A DNA stretch of 64,000 bases. It comes from Pseudomonas indica NBRC 103045. GTDB lineage: Bacteria; Pseudomonadota; Gammaproteobacteria; Pseudomonadales; Pseudomonadaceae. The notes beneath the pieces were generated by a model. That model was not told where the DNA came from, made no database searches, and saw only the letters and a list, made by a program, of their open reading frames with translations. The position numbers were made by a program, and so were the translations under genes. Below, one piece after another: positions 19,784-28,921 of this stretch; positions within the stretch are counted from its first letter, which is position 1, and each line of letters starts with the position of its first letter. The stretch lies in the NCBI RefSeq assembly GCF_002091635.1, contig NZ_BDAC01000001.1, forward strand, positions 372,001 through 436,000, read 5' to 3'.

Positions 19784-21150
19784 GCGTGCTCTCTTTCCGC
19801 GAACAGGGCCTGGACGAAGATCTCCGCCTCGAAGGCGCGCAGATCGTCGATGCCCTCGCCTACGCCGATGTAGCGGATCGGCAGGCCGAACTGCTTGGCC
19901 AGGGCGAAGATCACCCCACCCTTGGCGGTGCCATCCAGCTTGGTCAGGGCCAGGCCACTGAGCGCCACCGCCTGGTGGAACTGCTTGGCCTGGTTGATGG
20001 CGTTCTGCCCGGTGCCGGCATCGAGTACCAGCAGAACCTCGTGGGGCGCCGTCTCGTCGAGCTTGCCGATCACCCGGCGAACCTTCTTCAGCTCCTCCAT
20101 GAGGTTGTCCTTGGTGTGCAGGCGTCCGGCGGTATCCGCGATCAGCACGTCGACCCCGCGTGCCTTGGCGGCCTGCACCGCATCGAAGATTACCGAGGCC
20201 GAGTCGGCGCCGGTGTGCTGGGCGATCACCGCGATGTTGTTGCGCTCACCCCAGACCTGCAGTTGCTCCACCGCCGCGGCGCGGAAGGTGTCGCCGGCCG
20301 CCAGCATCACCTTCTTGCCTTCCAGTTGCAGCTTCTTGGCCAGCTTGCCGATGGTGGTGGTCTTGCCGACGCCGTTCACGCCTACCACCAGGATCACGTA
20401 GGGCGCCTTGGCCGTGTCGATCTTCAGGGGCTGCTCCACCGGGCGCAGCAGCGCGGTCAGCTCTTCTTGGAGCGCCTTGTACAGCGCGCCGCTGTCGGCC
20501 AGCTCCTTGCGCGCCACGCGCTTGGTCAGGCTCTGCACGATGGCGGTGGTGGCCTCGACGCCGACGTCGGCGGTCAGCAGGCGGGTCTCGATCTCGTCGA
20601 GCAGGTCGTTGTCGATGGCCTTCTTGCCGAGGAACAGGCTGGCCATGCCTTCGCCGAGGCTGGCGCTGGTCTTCGACAAGCCCTGCTTGAGACGGGCGAA
20701 GAAGCCGACCTTGTCCTCGGCCTTGGGCGGTTCGACGGCCGGAGGCGCCACCGGACTGGGTTCGGTCGGCGCGACAGGCGGCTCGACGTGTTCATGCAGC
20801 AATTCGCTGCCGGCGTTGATGCGGAAACGCGAGGTGGCCGGCCGCGGGGTGTCGCCACTCGCTTCGGGGGAAGCGGCCGGCGGCCGCTCCTGCGACACGG
20901 GCGCGACTGGCGGAGGCTCCGGTGCGGCGGGAGTGATTTCGGCCGGCGTCGGGGTCTGCGCCGCCTGGGGTGCGCTCGGCGTCAGCGGGGCGGCGGGTTC
21001 GCCGCTGCCCTGCGCCGATGCCTCGGGCGTCGGCTCAGGGTGGGCTGGCTCGCCGGTCTGCTCCTGGGGCTTCTTGCGCAGCCAGCCGAACAGGCTTTTC
21101 TTTTCGCCGGCCTCGGCCGGGGTCTTCTTGTCGTCGTTGGAACCAAACAT
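19780..21150 (-). CDS. ftsY: Signal recognition particle receptor FtsY
   Basis: 456 residues. A long Pro/Ala/Glu-rich acidic A domain (about 1-150) tethers it to the membrane. The NG GTPase domain follows, with G1 GVNGVGKTTTIGKLA, the DTFRAAAVEQL insertion box, G3 DTAGRLHTK, G4 TKLDGTAKGG and the C-terminal GVGEGIDDLRAF. It receives SRP-ribosome complexes for co-translational insertion. First gene of ftsYEX; divergent from the M16 peptidase pair. Confidence 0.97.
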   Translation of the reverse strand: MFGSNDDKKTPAEAGEKKSLFGWLRKKPQEQTGEPAHPEPTPEASAQGSGEPAAPLTPSAPQAAQTPTPAEITPAAPEPPPVAPVSQERPPAASPEASGDTPRPATSRFRINAGSELLHEHVEPPVAPTEPSPVAPPAVEPPKAEDKVGFFARLKQGLSKTSASLGEGMASLFLGKKAIDNDLLDEIETRLLTADVGVEATTAIVQSLTKRVARKELADSGALYKALQEELTALLRPVEQPLKIDTAKAPYVILVVGVNGVGKTTTIGKLAKKLQLEGKKVMLAAGDTFRAAAVEQLQVWGERNNIAVIAQHTGADSASVIFDAVQAAKARGVDVLIADTAGRLHTKDNLMEELKKVRRVIGKLDETAPHEVLLVLDAGTGQNAINQAKQFHQAVALSGLALTKLDGTAKGGVIFALAKQFGLPIRYIGVGEGIDDLRAFEAEIFVQALFAEREHA

Positions 21151-21378
21151 GGAGACGGGTTTCTCAAGGGAGCGCCACGCGCAGCCTGCCTGAATAGCCG
21201 GCGCCGGGGTCAGAGGCAGGGTGAAAACGCAGTTTTGTGCTGGTTTTCAACGCTGCATGGCCAAGCACAGCAGCTTTAGCAGGCCCGAGACGTGGCCGCC
21301 AGGAAATCGGACAAGTATCCTAGCACCTCCCCGCCCGCCGACGCTAAGTCCACCGGGCCGCCGAAAAGAGCTTTATCC

Positions 21379-22734
21379 ATGAATGCGATTGCCCGCCATG
21401 CCGCCGGCCTGCTGTTCGGCGCTCTCTCACTGCCGATGCTGGCAGTGGCCGCCGATCCCCAACCCACCCACGAATTCACCCTGGACAACGGCCTTAAGGT
21501 CATCGTCCGCGAGGACCACCGCGCGCCGGTGGTGGTGTCCCAGCTCTGGTACAAGGTCGGCTCCAGCTACGAGACGCCCGGCCAGACCGGCCTGTCCCAC
21601 GCCCTCGAACACATGATGTTCAAGGGCAGCCGCAAGCTCGGCCCCGGCGAGGCCTCGCGCATCCTGCGCGAACTCGGTGCCGAGGAGAACGCCTTCACCA
21701 GCGACGACTACACCGCTTATTACCAGGTCCTGGCCCGCGACCGCCTGCCCGTGGCCTTCGAACTGGAAGCCGATCGCCTCGCCAGCCTGCGCCTGCCGGC
21801 CGACGAGTTCGCCCGCGAGATCGAGGTCATCAAGGAAGAACGTCGCCTGCGCACCGACGACAAGCCCAACTCGCTGGCCTACGAGCGCTTCAAGGCCATG
21901 GCCTTCCCCGCCAGCGGCTACCACACACCCACCATCGGCTGGATGGCCGACCTCGAGCGCATGACGGTCGAGGAGCTACGCGCCTGGTACGAAAGCTGGT
22001 ACGCGCCGAACAACGCCACCCTGGTGGTGGTCGGCGACGTCACCGAGAAGGACGTCAAAGCCCTCGCCCAGCGCTATTTCGGCGATATCCCGCGCCGCCA
22101 GGTGCCGCCGGCGAAAATCCCGCGCGAGCTGAGCGAGCCCGGCGAACGCCTCATCACCCTGCACCTCAAGACTCAGTTGCCGAGCCTGCTGTTCGGTTTC
22201 AATGTGCCCAGCCTCACCACCGCCGGGAACCCGCGGGAGGCCCATGCCCTGCGCCTGATCGCCTCCCTCCTCGATGGCGGCTACAGCGCCCGCCTGCCGT
22301 CGCGCCTGGAGCGCAGCGAAGAGCTGGTGAGCGGCACCTCCGCCTGGTACGACGCCTCGACCCGGGGCGACAGCCTGTTCGTGCTGTCCGCCACGCCCAA
22401 CGTGCAGAAGGGCAAGACCCTGGCGGACGTGGAGGCCGGCCTCTGGCGCGAACTCGAAGACCTCAAGAAGAATTCACCCTCCGCCGCCGAGCTGGAGCGC
22501 GTGCGCGCCCAGGTCATCGCCGGCCTGGTCTACGAACGCGACTCCATCACCAGCCAGGCCACCGCCATCGGCGAGCTGGAAAGCGTCGGTCTGTCGTGGC
22601 GGCTGATCGATGAAGAGCTGGACGCCCTGAAGGCCGTCACCCCGGCCGATATCCAGGCCGCCGCCCGCACCTATTTCACCCGCTCGCGCCTGAGCGTCGC
22701 CCACATCCTGCCCGAGGAAGCCCGCCATGACTGA
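21379..22734 (+). CDS. M16 zinc peptidase, catalytic subunit
   Basis: 451 residues from the ATG at 21379, with a Sec signal peptide (AAGLLFGALSLPMLAVAA). The inverted zinc motif HALEHMMF (HxxEH) is present, with the downstream Glu in EIEVIKEERRLR. This is the periplasmic insulinase-like peptidase conserved beside ftsY in Pseudomonas. It overlaps the next M16 gene by 8 bp; such pairs work as an active plus inactive heterodimer. Confidence 0.93.
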   Translation: MNAIARHAAGLLFGALSLPMLAVAADPQPTHEFTLDNGLKVIVREDHRAPVVVSQLWYKVGSSYETPGQTGLSHALEHMMFKGSRKLGPGEASRILRELGAEENAFTSDDYTAYYQVLARDRLPVAFELEADRLASLRLPADEFAREIEVIKEERRLRTDDKPNSLAYERFKAMAFPASGYHTPTIGWMADLERMTVEELRAWYESWYAPNNATLVVVGDVTEKDVKALAQRYFGDIPRRQVPPAKIPRELSEPGERLITLHLKTQLPSLLFGFNVPSLTTAGNPREAHALRLIASLLDGGYSARLPSRLERSEELVSGTSAWYDASTRGDSLFVLSATPNVQKGKTLADVEAGLWRELEDLKKNSPSAAELERVRAQVIAGLVYERDSITSQATAIGELESVGLSWRLIDEELDALKAVTPADIQAAARTYFTRSRLSVAHILPEEARHD

Positions 22735-24190
22735 GCGTACCGGCCAGCGTCACGGCCTGTTCGGCCCCGTCCTGCCCCTGCTGATCGCGGCCCTGGCGAT
22801 GCCCGCCATCCCGGCCGTCGCGGACACCGCCGCCCCCCGTATCGAATCCCTTGCCAGCATTTCCAAGGAGGCTCCGGGCTACCGCAGCCTGGATATCCAG
22901 AGCTGGCGTACCGCCGAAGGCGCCAAGGTACTGTTCGTCGAGGCCCGTGAGCTGCCGATGTTCGACCTGCGCCTGACCTTCGCCGCCGGCAGCAGCCAGG
23001 ACGGCGACGCCCCCGGCCTGGCCACCCTGACCAACGGCATGCTCAATGAGGGCGTGGCGGGCAAGGATGTCACGGCCATTGCCGAAGGCTTCGAAAACCT
23101 CGGCGCCGAATTCGGCAACGGCGCCTACCGCGACATGGCGGTGGCCTCGCTGCGCAGCCTGAGCGCGAAGGACAAGCGCGAGCCGGCCCTGGCGCTGTTC
23201 GCCCAGGTGGTGGGCAAGCCGACCTTCCCGGAAGACTCGCTGGCACGCATCAAGAACCAGTTGCTGGCCGGCTTCGAATACCAGAAGCAGAACCCCGGCA
23301 AGTTGGCCAGCCTGGCGCTGTTCGAGCGTCTCTACGGCCAGCACCCCTACGCCCATCCCAGCGAAGGCACCGAACAGTCGATCCCCGCCATCGGCATCGA
23401 CCAGTTGCGCGCCTTCCATGCCAAGGCCTATGCCGCCGGCAACGTGGTGATCGCCCTGGTCGGCGACCTCTCGCGCAGCGAAGCCGAGGCCATCGCCGCC
23501 CAAGTCTCCAAGGCGCTGCCGGCTGGTCCCGCGCTGCCGAAGGTGGCGGAACCGCAGGCGCCCAAGGCCGGGCTCGGCCACATCGACTTTCCGTCCAACC
23601 AGACCCACCTGATGCTGGCCCAGCTCGGCATCGACCGGCGCGACCCGGACTACGTCGCGCTCTACCTGGGCAACCAGATCCTCGGCGGCGGCGGTTTCGG
23701 CACCCGCCTGATGGAAGAAGTACGGGAGAAGCGCGGGCTGACCTACGGCGTCTATTCCGGTTTCAGCCCCATGCAGGTAGCCGGTCCGTTCATGATCAAC
23801 CTGCAAACCCGTGCCGAACTGAGCGAAGGCACCCTGAAGCTGGTACAGGACATTGTCCGCCGCTACCTCGCCGAAGGCCCGACGCAGAAGGAACTGGACG
23901 ACGCCAAGCGCGAACTGGCCGGCAGCTACCCGCTATCCACCGCGAGCAACGCCGACATCGTCGGCCAGCTCGGTGCGATCGGCTTCTATGACCTGCCGCT
24001 GACCCACCTGGAAGATTTCATGGAGAAGGCCCAGACGATGGATGTCGAACAGGTGAAGGCGGCCATGGCCCGTCACCTGGACCCGGACGCCTTCGTCATC
24101 GTCACCGCCGGGCCGACCATGGCACAGAAGGAACTGCCGCCGCCCACCGACAAACCCAGACAAGAACCCATCGGGGTTCCGGAGCACTGA
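22727..24190 (+). CDS. M16 peptidase-like, non-catalytic partner subunit
   Basis: 487 residues with an N-terminal hydrophobic signal segment. The fold is that of M16, but the HxxEH zinc motif is absent: the equivalent stretch reads TLTNGMLNEG. The C-terminal substrate-shaping motif REKRGLTYGVYSGF, typical of the inactive partner, is intact. It is translationally coupled to the catalytic subunit upstream, and its stop overlaps the rsmD start (TGATG). Confidence 0.92.
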   Translation: MTERTGQRHGLFGPVLPLLIAALAMPAIPAVADTAAPRIESLASISKEAPGYRSLDIQSWRTAEGAKVLFVEARELPMFDLRLTFAAGSSQDGDAPGLATLTNGMLNEGVAGKDVTAIAEGFENLGAEFGNGAYRDMAVASLRSLSAKDKREPALALFAQVVGKPTFPEDSLARIKNQLLAGFEYQKQNPGKLASLALFERLYGQHPYAHPSEGTEQSIPAIGIDQLRAFHAKAYAAGNVVIALVGDLSRSEAEAIAAQVSKALPAGPALPKVAEPQAPKAGLGHIDFPSNQTHLMLAQLGIDRRDPDYVALYLGNQILGGGGFGTRLMEEVREKRGLTYGVYSGFSPMQVAGPFMINLQTRAELSEGTLKLVQDIVRRYLAEGPTQKELDDAKRELAGSYPLSTASNADIVGQLGAIGFYDLPLTHLEDFMEKAQTMDVEQVKAAMARHLDPDAFVIVTAGPTMAQKELPPPTDKPRQEPIGVPEH

Positions 24191-24774
24191 TGCGACAGCC
24201 AGCAGCGAAACGGCACGGCGGCCAGGGCCAGCTCCGCATCATCGGCGGCGAATGGCGCAGCCGGCGCTTCGCCTTCCCCGATGCCCCCGGCCTGCGGCCG
24301 ACGCCGGACCGCGTGCGGGAAACCCTGTTCAACTGGCTCGCGCCTTATGTCCAGGGCGCCCGTGTGCTGGACCCTTTCGCCGGTAGCGGTGCGCTCTACC
24401 TGGAAGCCCTGTCGCGCGGCGCCAGCCAGGCCCTGGCGCTGGACCTCAACGCCGAGGCCATCGCCAGCCTGCGCCAGCACCTGGACACCCTGAACTGCGG
24501 CGCCGGGCAACTCCTGCAAAGCGACGCCCTGCGCTACCTGGAAAACCAGAGCCCGACGCCTTTCGATCTGGTGTTCCTCGACCCACCGTTCAACCAGAAC
24601 CTCCTCGCCCCCACCTGTACCCTGCTCGAAGCACGCGGCTGGCTGGCCAAGGACGCCTGGGTCTACACCGAAAGCGAAGCCCAGCCCTCCTCCCTCGGCC
24701 TGCCGGCCAACTGGCGCCTGCACCGGGAAAAGAAGGCCGGCCAGGTGTATTACGCGCTATGGCAACGGGACTGA
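24190..24774 (+). CDS. rsmD: 16S rRNA (guanine966-N2)-methyltransferase
   Basis: 194 residues. The N terminus RIIGGEWRSRRF, the RPTPDRVRETLFNWL box, SAM motif I VLDPFAGSGALYLEALSRGA and the catalytic LDPPF (D/NPPF type) identify RsmD. It methylates G966 of 16S rRNA during 30S assembly. It overlaps the M16 gene upstream by 1 nt and the next hydrolase gene by 16 nt. Confidence 0.96.
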   Translation: MRQPAAKRHGGQGQLRIIGGEWRSRRFAFPDAPGLRPTPDRVRETLFNWLAPYVQGARVLDPFAGSGALYLEALSRGASQALALDLNAEAIASLRQHLDTLNCGAGQLLQSDALRYLENQSPTPFDLVFLDPPFNQNLLAPTCTLLEARGWLAKDAWVYTESEAQPSSLGLPANWRLHREKKAGQVYYALWQRD

Positions 24775-25805
24775 GCCAGCTACCGCTCTCCTCGCCCCGG
24801 CACGGCGCCACGGACAGCGGGTTCAAACCCGCCTGGTGGCTGCCCGGCCCGCACCTGCAGACGCTCTGGTCACCGTTCTGCCGCCAGGCGCCGAGCCTCG
24901 AGCGGACGCGGGAGCGGCTGTGGCTGGCGGATGGCGACTTCCTCGATCTCGACTGGCATGGCCCGCACTCGGCGGATGCGCCGCTGGTTCTGGTGCTGCA
25001 CGGCCTGACCGGCTGCTCCAGCTCGCTCTACGTGCTCGGCCTGCAACAGGCCCTGGCCGCCCAGGGCTGGGCCAGCGTGGCGTTGAACTGGCGCGGCTGT
25101 TCCGGCGAGCCGAACCTGTTGCCGCGTGCCTATCACTCCGGTGCCAGCGACGATCTCGCCGAGGTCATCGCCCATCTGCGCGCCCAGCGGCCGTTAGCGC
25201 CGCTCTTCGCGGTGGGCTATTCGCTGGGTGGCAACGTGCTGCTCAAGCACCTGGGTGAAAGCGGGGCGGACTGCGCCCTGCAAGGTGCGGTAGCGGTGTC
25301 GGTGCCGTTCCGCCTGGATCAGTGCGCCGACCGCATCGGCCTGGGATTTTCGCGGGTGTACCAGGCGCACTTCATGCGCGCCATGGTCGCCTACGTGAAG
25401 GACAAACAGCGCCTGTTCGCCCACCAGGGGCTGGCCGACCGGCTGTCGGTGCTGGAGAAACTCGGCCCGCTGGACGGCATGCGCACTTTCTGGGATTTCG
25501 ATGGCCGCATCACCGCGCCGCTGCACGGCTATGTGGATGCCCAGGACTATTACCGACGCGCGTCGAGCCGCTACTTCCTCGGCGCCATCCAGGTACCGAC
25601 ATTGATCATCCAGGCCGCCGACGATCCCTTCGTGTTCCCCCACAGCCTGCCGGAGCCCGGCGAGCTGTCCGCCAGCACCCGTTTCGAGCTGCATGCCAAG
25701 GGCGGTCACGTTGGCTTCGTCGAAGGGCCGCCGAATCGGCCCGGCTATTATCTGGAACGGCGCATCCCGGCCTGGTTACGGACGAGGGTCAACGACCGGC
25801 GCTGA
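24759..25805 (+). CDS. YheT-family alpha/beta hydrolase
   Basis: 348 residues. The N terminus FKPAWWLPGPHLQTLWSPF is the hallmark of the YheT/ABHD1-3 branch (UPF0017). The hydrolase core follows: LVLHGLTGCSSS oxyanion loop, nucleophile elbow GYSLGG, acid in QAADDPFV and His in AKGGHVGFVEG. Human ABHD members are lipid hydrolases; the bacterial substrate is unknown. Its 3' end overlaps the convergent membrane-fusion gene by 17 bp. Confidence 0.93.
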   Translation: MATGLSQLPLSSPRHGATDSGFKPAWWLPGPHLQTLWSPFCRQAPSLERTRERLWLADGDFLDLDWHGPHSADAPLVLVLHGLTGCSSSLYVLGLQQALAAQGWASVALNWRGCSGEPNLLPRAYHSGASDDLAEVIAHLRAQRPLAPLFAVGYSLGGNVLLKHLGESGADCALQGAVAVSVPFRLDQCADRIGLGFSRVYQAHFMRAMVAYVKDKQRLFAHQGLADRLSVLEKLGPLDGMRTFWDFDGRITAPLHGYVDAQDYYRRASSRYFLGAIQVPTLIIQAADDPFVFPHSLPEPGELSASTRFELHAKGGHVGFVEGPPNRPGYYLERRIPAWLRTRVNDRR

Positions 25806-26835
25806 ACACGCCGGCCCAGTCGTTGGGGAAGCGGGTCTGCAAGGGCAATTGGTCGACCCGCCAGCGTTCCGGCAGCGGTTCCTCCAGCGCTGCCGGTACC
25901 AACAGGCCCAACTGACTCGCCGCAAACGGTGAGCGCAGGTCGCTCGGCAGGCGCCCGGCGCGGTCGGCCTGTTGCAGAATCCGCGCCTTCAGCCAGTTGC
26001 CGTCCGGCATGCGGACTTCCAGCGGCTGCCCCGCTTGTGCATAGCGACCATAACGCGGCTCCAGGTAGATCCAGAGCACCGGCTCGCCCATGCCTTCCAG
26101 GCGCATCAGCAGGGTGCCGGGGCCGACGTTCTCGCCTTCGCCGACCAGCACCTCGGCGACTAGGCCGGGGGCACTGGCGTGCAATTCGAGACCTTGCAGG
26201 CGGGACTCCAGCCAGGCCTGCTCGGCATGCTGCTGGAGCAGGTCGCGCGCCTCCCCGTAAGGCCGCTGGCTCAGCTCGCGCTGGCGACGGTCGAACGCCA
26301 GCAGATCGCTTTCCCGCGCGTCGCGTTCGCTTTCGGCGGCGATCAGTTCGGCCCGGGTCGCCGCGCCCTGCGCCAGCAAAGCCTGTACCTGGCCGACGCG
26401 CTGACGGGCGCGTTCGAGCTGGCGGCTCAGCACCTGCCGCTCATGGCCGTCGATCGATTGCGGAGCCGACGCCTCCAGCCCGGCCGGCAACGCCTGGAGC
26501 TGCGCCATGCGCGCACGCCATTCGGGATTGTCCAACTGGATCAGGCGCTGCCCCGCCTCCACCCGGTCACCAGCCCGGACATCGAGATGGGTCACCACAC
26601 CGGCGTCGCGGGCACGAAGCTCCACCACCGGCATGCGCAGCTGGGCCGGGGCATCCACCAGCCAGAAGCCGTACAGCACCTTGCCGACAAACCACAGCAA
26701 CGGGCTGGCGACGAGAAACAGAATCAGGTACCAGCGCAACCGGAAGGCCACGCGCTTGCCCGGTGCATAGAGCACCTCCAGGCCTTGTTCCCGGGTGGGG
26801 TTGTGTTCTTTGCGGCTGTCGAAACGAATCTTCAT
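25789..26835 (-). CDS. HlyD/Alg44-type membrane-fusion (periplasmic adaptor) protein of the exopolysaccharide operon
   Basis: 348 residues from the ATG at 26835; the frame runs on upstream into the previous gene. One inner-membrane span (LRWYLILFLVASPLLWFVGKVLYGF, about residues 33-58) is followed by a barrel-sandwich half motif (RARDAGVVTHLDVRAGDRVEAGQRLIQL). A coiled-coil hairpin spans about residues 120-220 (Gln/Arg/Glu-rich), then the second lipoyl half (LHASAPGLVAEVLVGEGENVGPGTLLMRL) and a beta-barrel. No ABC transporter is present, so it probably bridges the synthase and the outer-membrane factor as in HlyD-dependent polysaccharide systems. It is the last gene of the operon, 7 bp after the outer-membrane factor gene. 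Confidence 0.85.
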   Translation of the reverse strand: MKIRFDSRKEHNPTREQGLEVLYAPGKRVAFRLRWYLILFLVASPLLWFVGKVLYGFWLVDAPAQLRMPVVELRARDAGVVTHLDVRAGDRVEAGQRLIQLDNPEWRARMAQLQALPAGLEASAPQSIDGHERQVLSRQLERARQRVGQVQALLAQGAATRAELIAAESERDARESDLLAFDRRQRELSQRPYGEARDLLQQHAEQAWLESRLQGLELHASAPGLVAEVLVGEGENVGPGTLLMRLEGMGEPVLWIYLEPRYGRYAQAGQPLEVRMPDGNWLKARILQQADRAGRLPSDLRSPFAASQLGLLVPAALEEPLPERWRVDQLPLQTRFPNDWAGVFSAGR

Positions 26836-26842
26836 GGCTCGG

Positions 26843-28921
26843 TCACTTGGGGAAATCGGTCCAGGTCTGCCAATCCAGGCCGCTGACACCGACGGGCTGC
26901 AACTGGGTGCGCCAGCGTTCGGCTTGCCGGCGCAATTCCACCGCCGGCACACCGGCCCAGCTTTCCTCGGCCGGCAGCATGCGCTCGACGCTCTGCGCCA
27001 GGCGGAAGCGCACCGCTGGCCAGCGCAGGGCGATGTCTTCGGCCAGGGCGCCACTGCGCTCGGCATTGCGGGTGTAGATCATCAGGCTGACGCTGCGCAC
27101 ACCCAGACCGGGCAGCGCGCAGGGTATACAGGGCTGGTCGGCAGCGGGCTCGGCGAACCAGCGCGGATGGCTCGACAGCTCCAGGGGCCAGGGACTGACC
27201 TGGGCAGCGGCCTTCAGTGTGTCGAGCCAATCCTGCAGACGGCTGGTAGGCACCGGCCAGCCGAGCTGCTCCACTTCCAGATCGAGGTGCAGGCTGGCGA
27301 ATGGCAGGCTCCGCAGTTGCTCGATCAGCGCGATTAGTCCGTCACGCTGGCCGGCGTTCAGCCAGGCGGGATCGCCCAGCAGCAGACTGACCCGCAGCCC
27401 CTCGCGCCCGGCCACGGCCAACAGCTCGCCCAACGCGGCACGGGTGGCCGGCAGGGCATCCACCTGCGCCTTGTCGAGCCCGAGGTAGATCGCCGTCATC
27501 CCGGCCCGCCGCAAGGCGCGCAGTTCCCCGGCGCGACGCTTCGGATCGAGCAGTGCGTGGCTGTCCCACAGGTAGCTGGCCTGGCTCCACTCAGCATCCG
27601 TCGACACCCTGTTGTCCCGGGCAGCATCCAGGGCGACCCACGGTTGGCGGCTGTCGCCGAGCAGCGCGGCGAAGGCGGCATCGTCGTTGCCGAATACGCC
27701 CAGCTCCGCCTCGCGCAGCCAGGCGGCATGCCAGGCGGCGATCAGGGCGAAGCCACTGAGGTAGAACTCCCGCTCGGCAACAAGCTCGGGCAGCACGCTC
27801 TGCTCGAGGTCCCGTTCGCCACGGGCGCGCCGCTCGCGCCAGGCGGCCCGGGCCGCCTCGAATTGCTCGCGCCGCAGCGTCAGGGTCGACAGCGCCGCCC
27901 GCTGGGCCCGCAGGGTACGGCCAAGCTCCCGCGCCAGGGTCCGCCGCTCGACGTCCACCTGGCGCAGAGCCGCCTGGTAACGCGCTTCGCCGAGACGCTC
28001 CCGAGCCCGGTCGTTGCCGAGCAGGTCGAAAGGCGTGGAAAAGTTGAGGCTGGCCACCAGACCGGTACCGGGGGCACCGCCGCCGCTGCGCTCTTCGACG
28101 CTTTGGGCGAGGCTGAAACTGGAATCCACTCCGGCATACCACGGGCTCTCGCGCCCCTGTTCGGCCTGCGCCAGACGGTCCTGGCGCTCGGCCAGGCGGG
28201 GATGCCGTTCGAGCAGGGCCAGCCAGCGCTCCTGCGCCTGCGGCCGGTCGGCCAGCGGCTCGGCGAGCGCTTCGGCATCGGTCTCCACGGGAGCACTGGC
28301 ATAGGCCGCCACGGCCACGCGCACTTCATCGGTCACCCGTGCCGTTTCCGCGCAGCGACGGGCCAGTTCCTGCCAGCGGCTGCGCTGCAACTGCGCTTCG
28401 GAGGCCAGCAACCAGCCGCCCGCCTGACGCTGCTGGATACGCCGCTCGGCCGCCGTCAGCCCAGGTGCCAGGGCCGCGCACCAGCGCTGCTCCTGCTGGG
28501 CGCGCCACCAGTCGGCATAGGCGCCGCGCAGGGCCAGGCGTTGTTCGGCACGGCGCAGGGCCGCGCGCAGTTGCTGGCGCTGGATGTCGTGCTGGCTGGC
28601 CTGTACCGCATCGGCCTGGCGCTTCAGGCTGCCCAACAGCGGGTGGCGCACACCCACCGCCAGGTCGAGCCCGTCGTACTCGTCATGCACATCGTCGGTC
28701 ACCAACTCACGGTAATGCCCGGCGCTGGTACCGGCGAAAAGCTGCCACCCCGCCTCGTCCTCGCGCAGCTCGCGCTCGGCGCGCAAGGCCTCGCTCTCGG
28801 CCTGGTCGGCGAGCCAGGCGGGGTCGTTCTCCAGCCCGTTCAACAGATCGGCCAGGGGTAACGGCGCCGCCATCGCGGGCAGGCTGAACAGGCAGGATAG
28901 TAGGAGCAACAGACGCAACAT
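26843..28921 (-). CDS. Outer-membrane factor (TolC family) fused to a TIM-barrel-like glycosidase-type domain
   Basis: 692 residues from the ATG at 28921, which overlaps the glycosyltransferase stop (TGATG); an upstream in-frame codon would lengthen it by 10. Signal peptide LLLLLSCLFSLPAMA. Residues about 25-425 have the TolC/OMF repeat pattern: two long helical, Gln/Arg/Glu-rich halves each with a beta-barrel strand pair (for example LAVGVRHPLLG; LVASLNFSTPFDLLGNDRARERL). Residues about 426-692 are unrelated to OMFs. They alternate strands and helices like a TIM barrel: MTAIYLGLD, LRVSLLLGDP, ASLHLDLEVEQLGW (acidic strand end, candidate catalytic Asp/Glu), WPLELSSHPRW, SVSLMIYTRNA, VRFRLAQSVE, VGVSGLDWQTW. 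Since OMF C termini are periplasmic, this domain should act in the periplasm, like BcsZ or PelA hydrolases. The glycosidase assignment is inference. Confidence 0.75.
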   Translation of the reverse strand: MLRLLLLLSCLFSLPAMAAPLPLADLLNGLENDPAWLADQAESEALRAERELREDEAGWQLFAGTSAGHYRELVTDDVHDEYDGLDLAVGVRHPLLGSLKRQADAVQASQHDIQRQQLRAALRRAEQRLALRGAYADWWRAQQEQRWCAALAPGLTAAERRIQQRQAGGWLLASEAQLQRSRWQELARRCAETARVTDEVRVAVAAYASAPVETDAEALAEPLADRPQAQERWLALLERHPRLAERQDRLAQAEQGRESPWYAGVDSSFSLAQSVEERSGGGAPGTGLVASLNFSTPFDLLGNDRARERLGEARYQAALRQVDVERRTLARELGRTLRAQRAALSTLTLRREQFEAARAAWRERRARGERDLEQSVLPELVAEREFYLSGFALIAAWHAAWLREAELGVFGNDDAAFAALLGDSRQPWVALDAARDNRVSTDAEWSQASYLWDSHALLDPKRRAGELRALRRAGMTAIYLGLDKAQVDALPATRAALGELLAVAGREGLRVSLLLGDPAWLNAGQRDGLIALIEQLRSLPFASLHLDLEVEQLGWPVPTSRLQDWLDTLKAAAQVSPWPLELSSHPRWFAEPAADQPCIPCALPGLGVRSVSLMIYTRNAERSGALAEDIALRWPAVRFRLAQSVERMLPAEESWAGVPAVELRRQAERWRTQLQPVGVSGLDWQTWTDFPK

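Noticed and set aside
25789-28921. Type I protein secretion system exporting the RTX protein at 2351-3481
   Set aside because: HlyD- and TolC-like proteins are present, but no ABC exporter with peptidase/HlyB features. The operon instead contains a polysaccharide synthase and lies 22 kb from the RTX gene.
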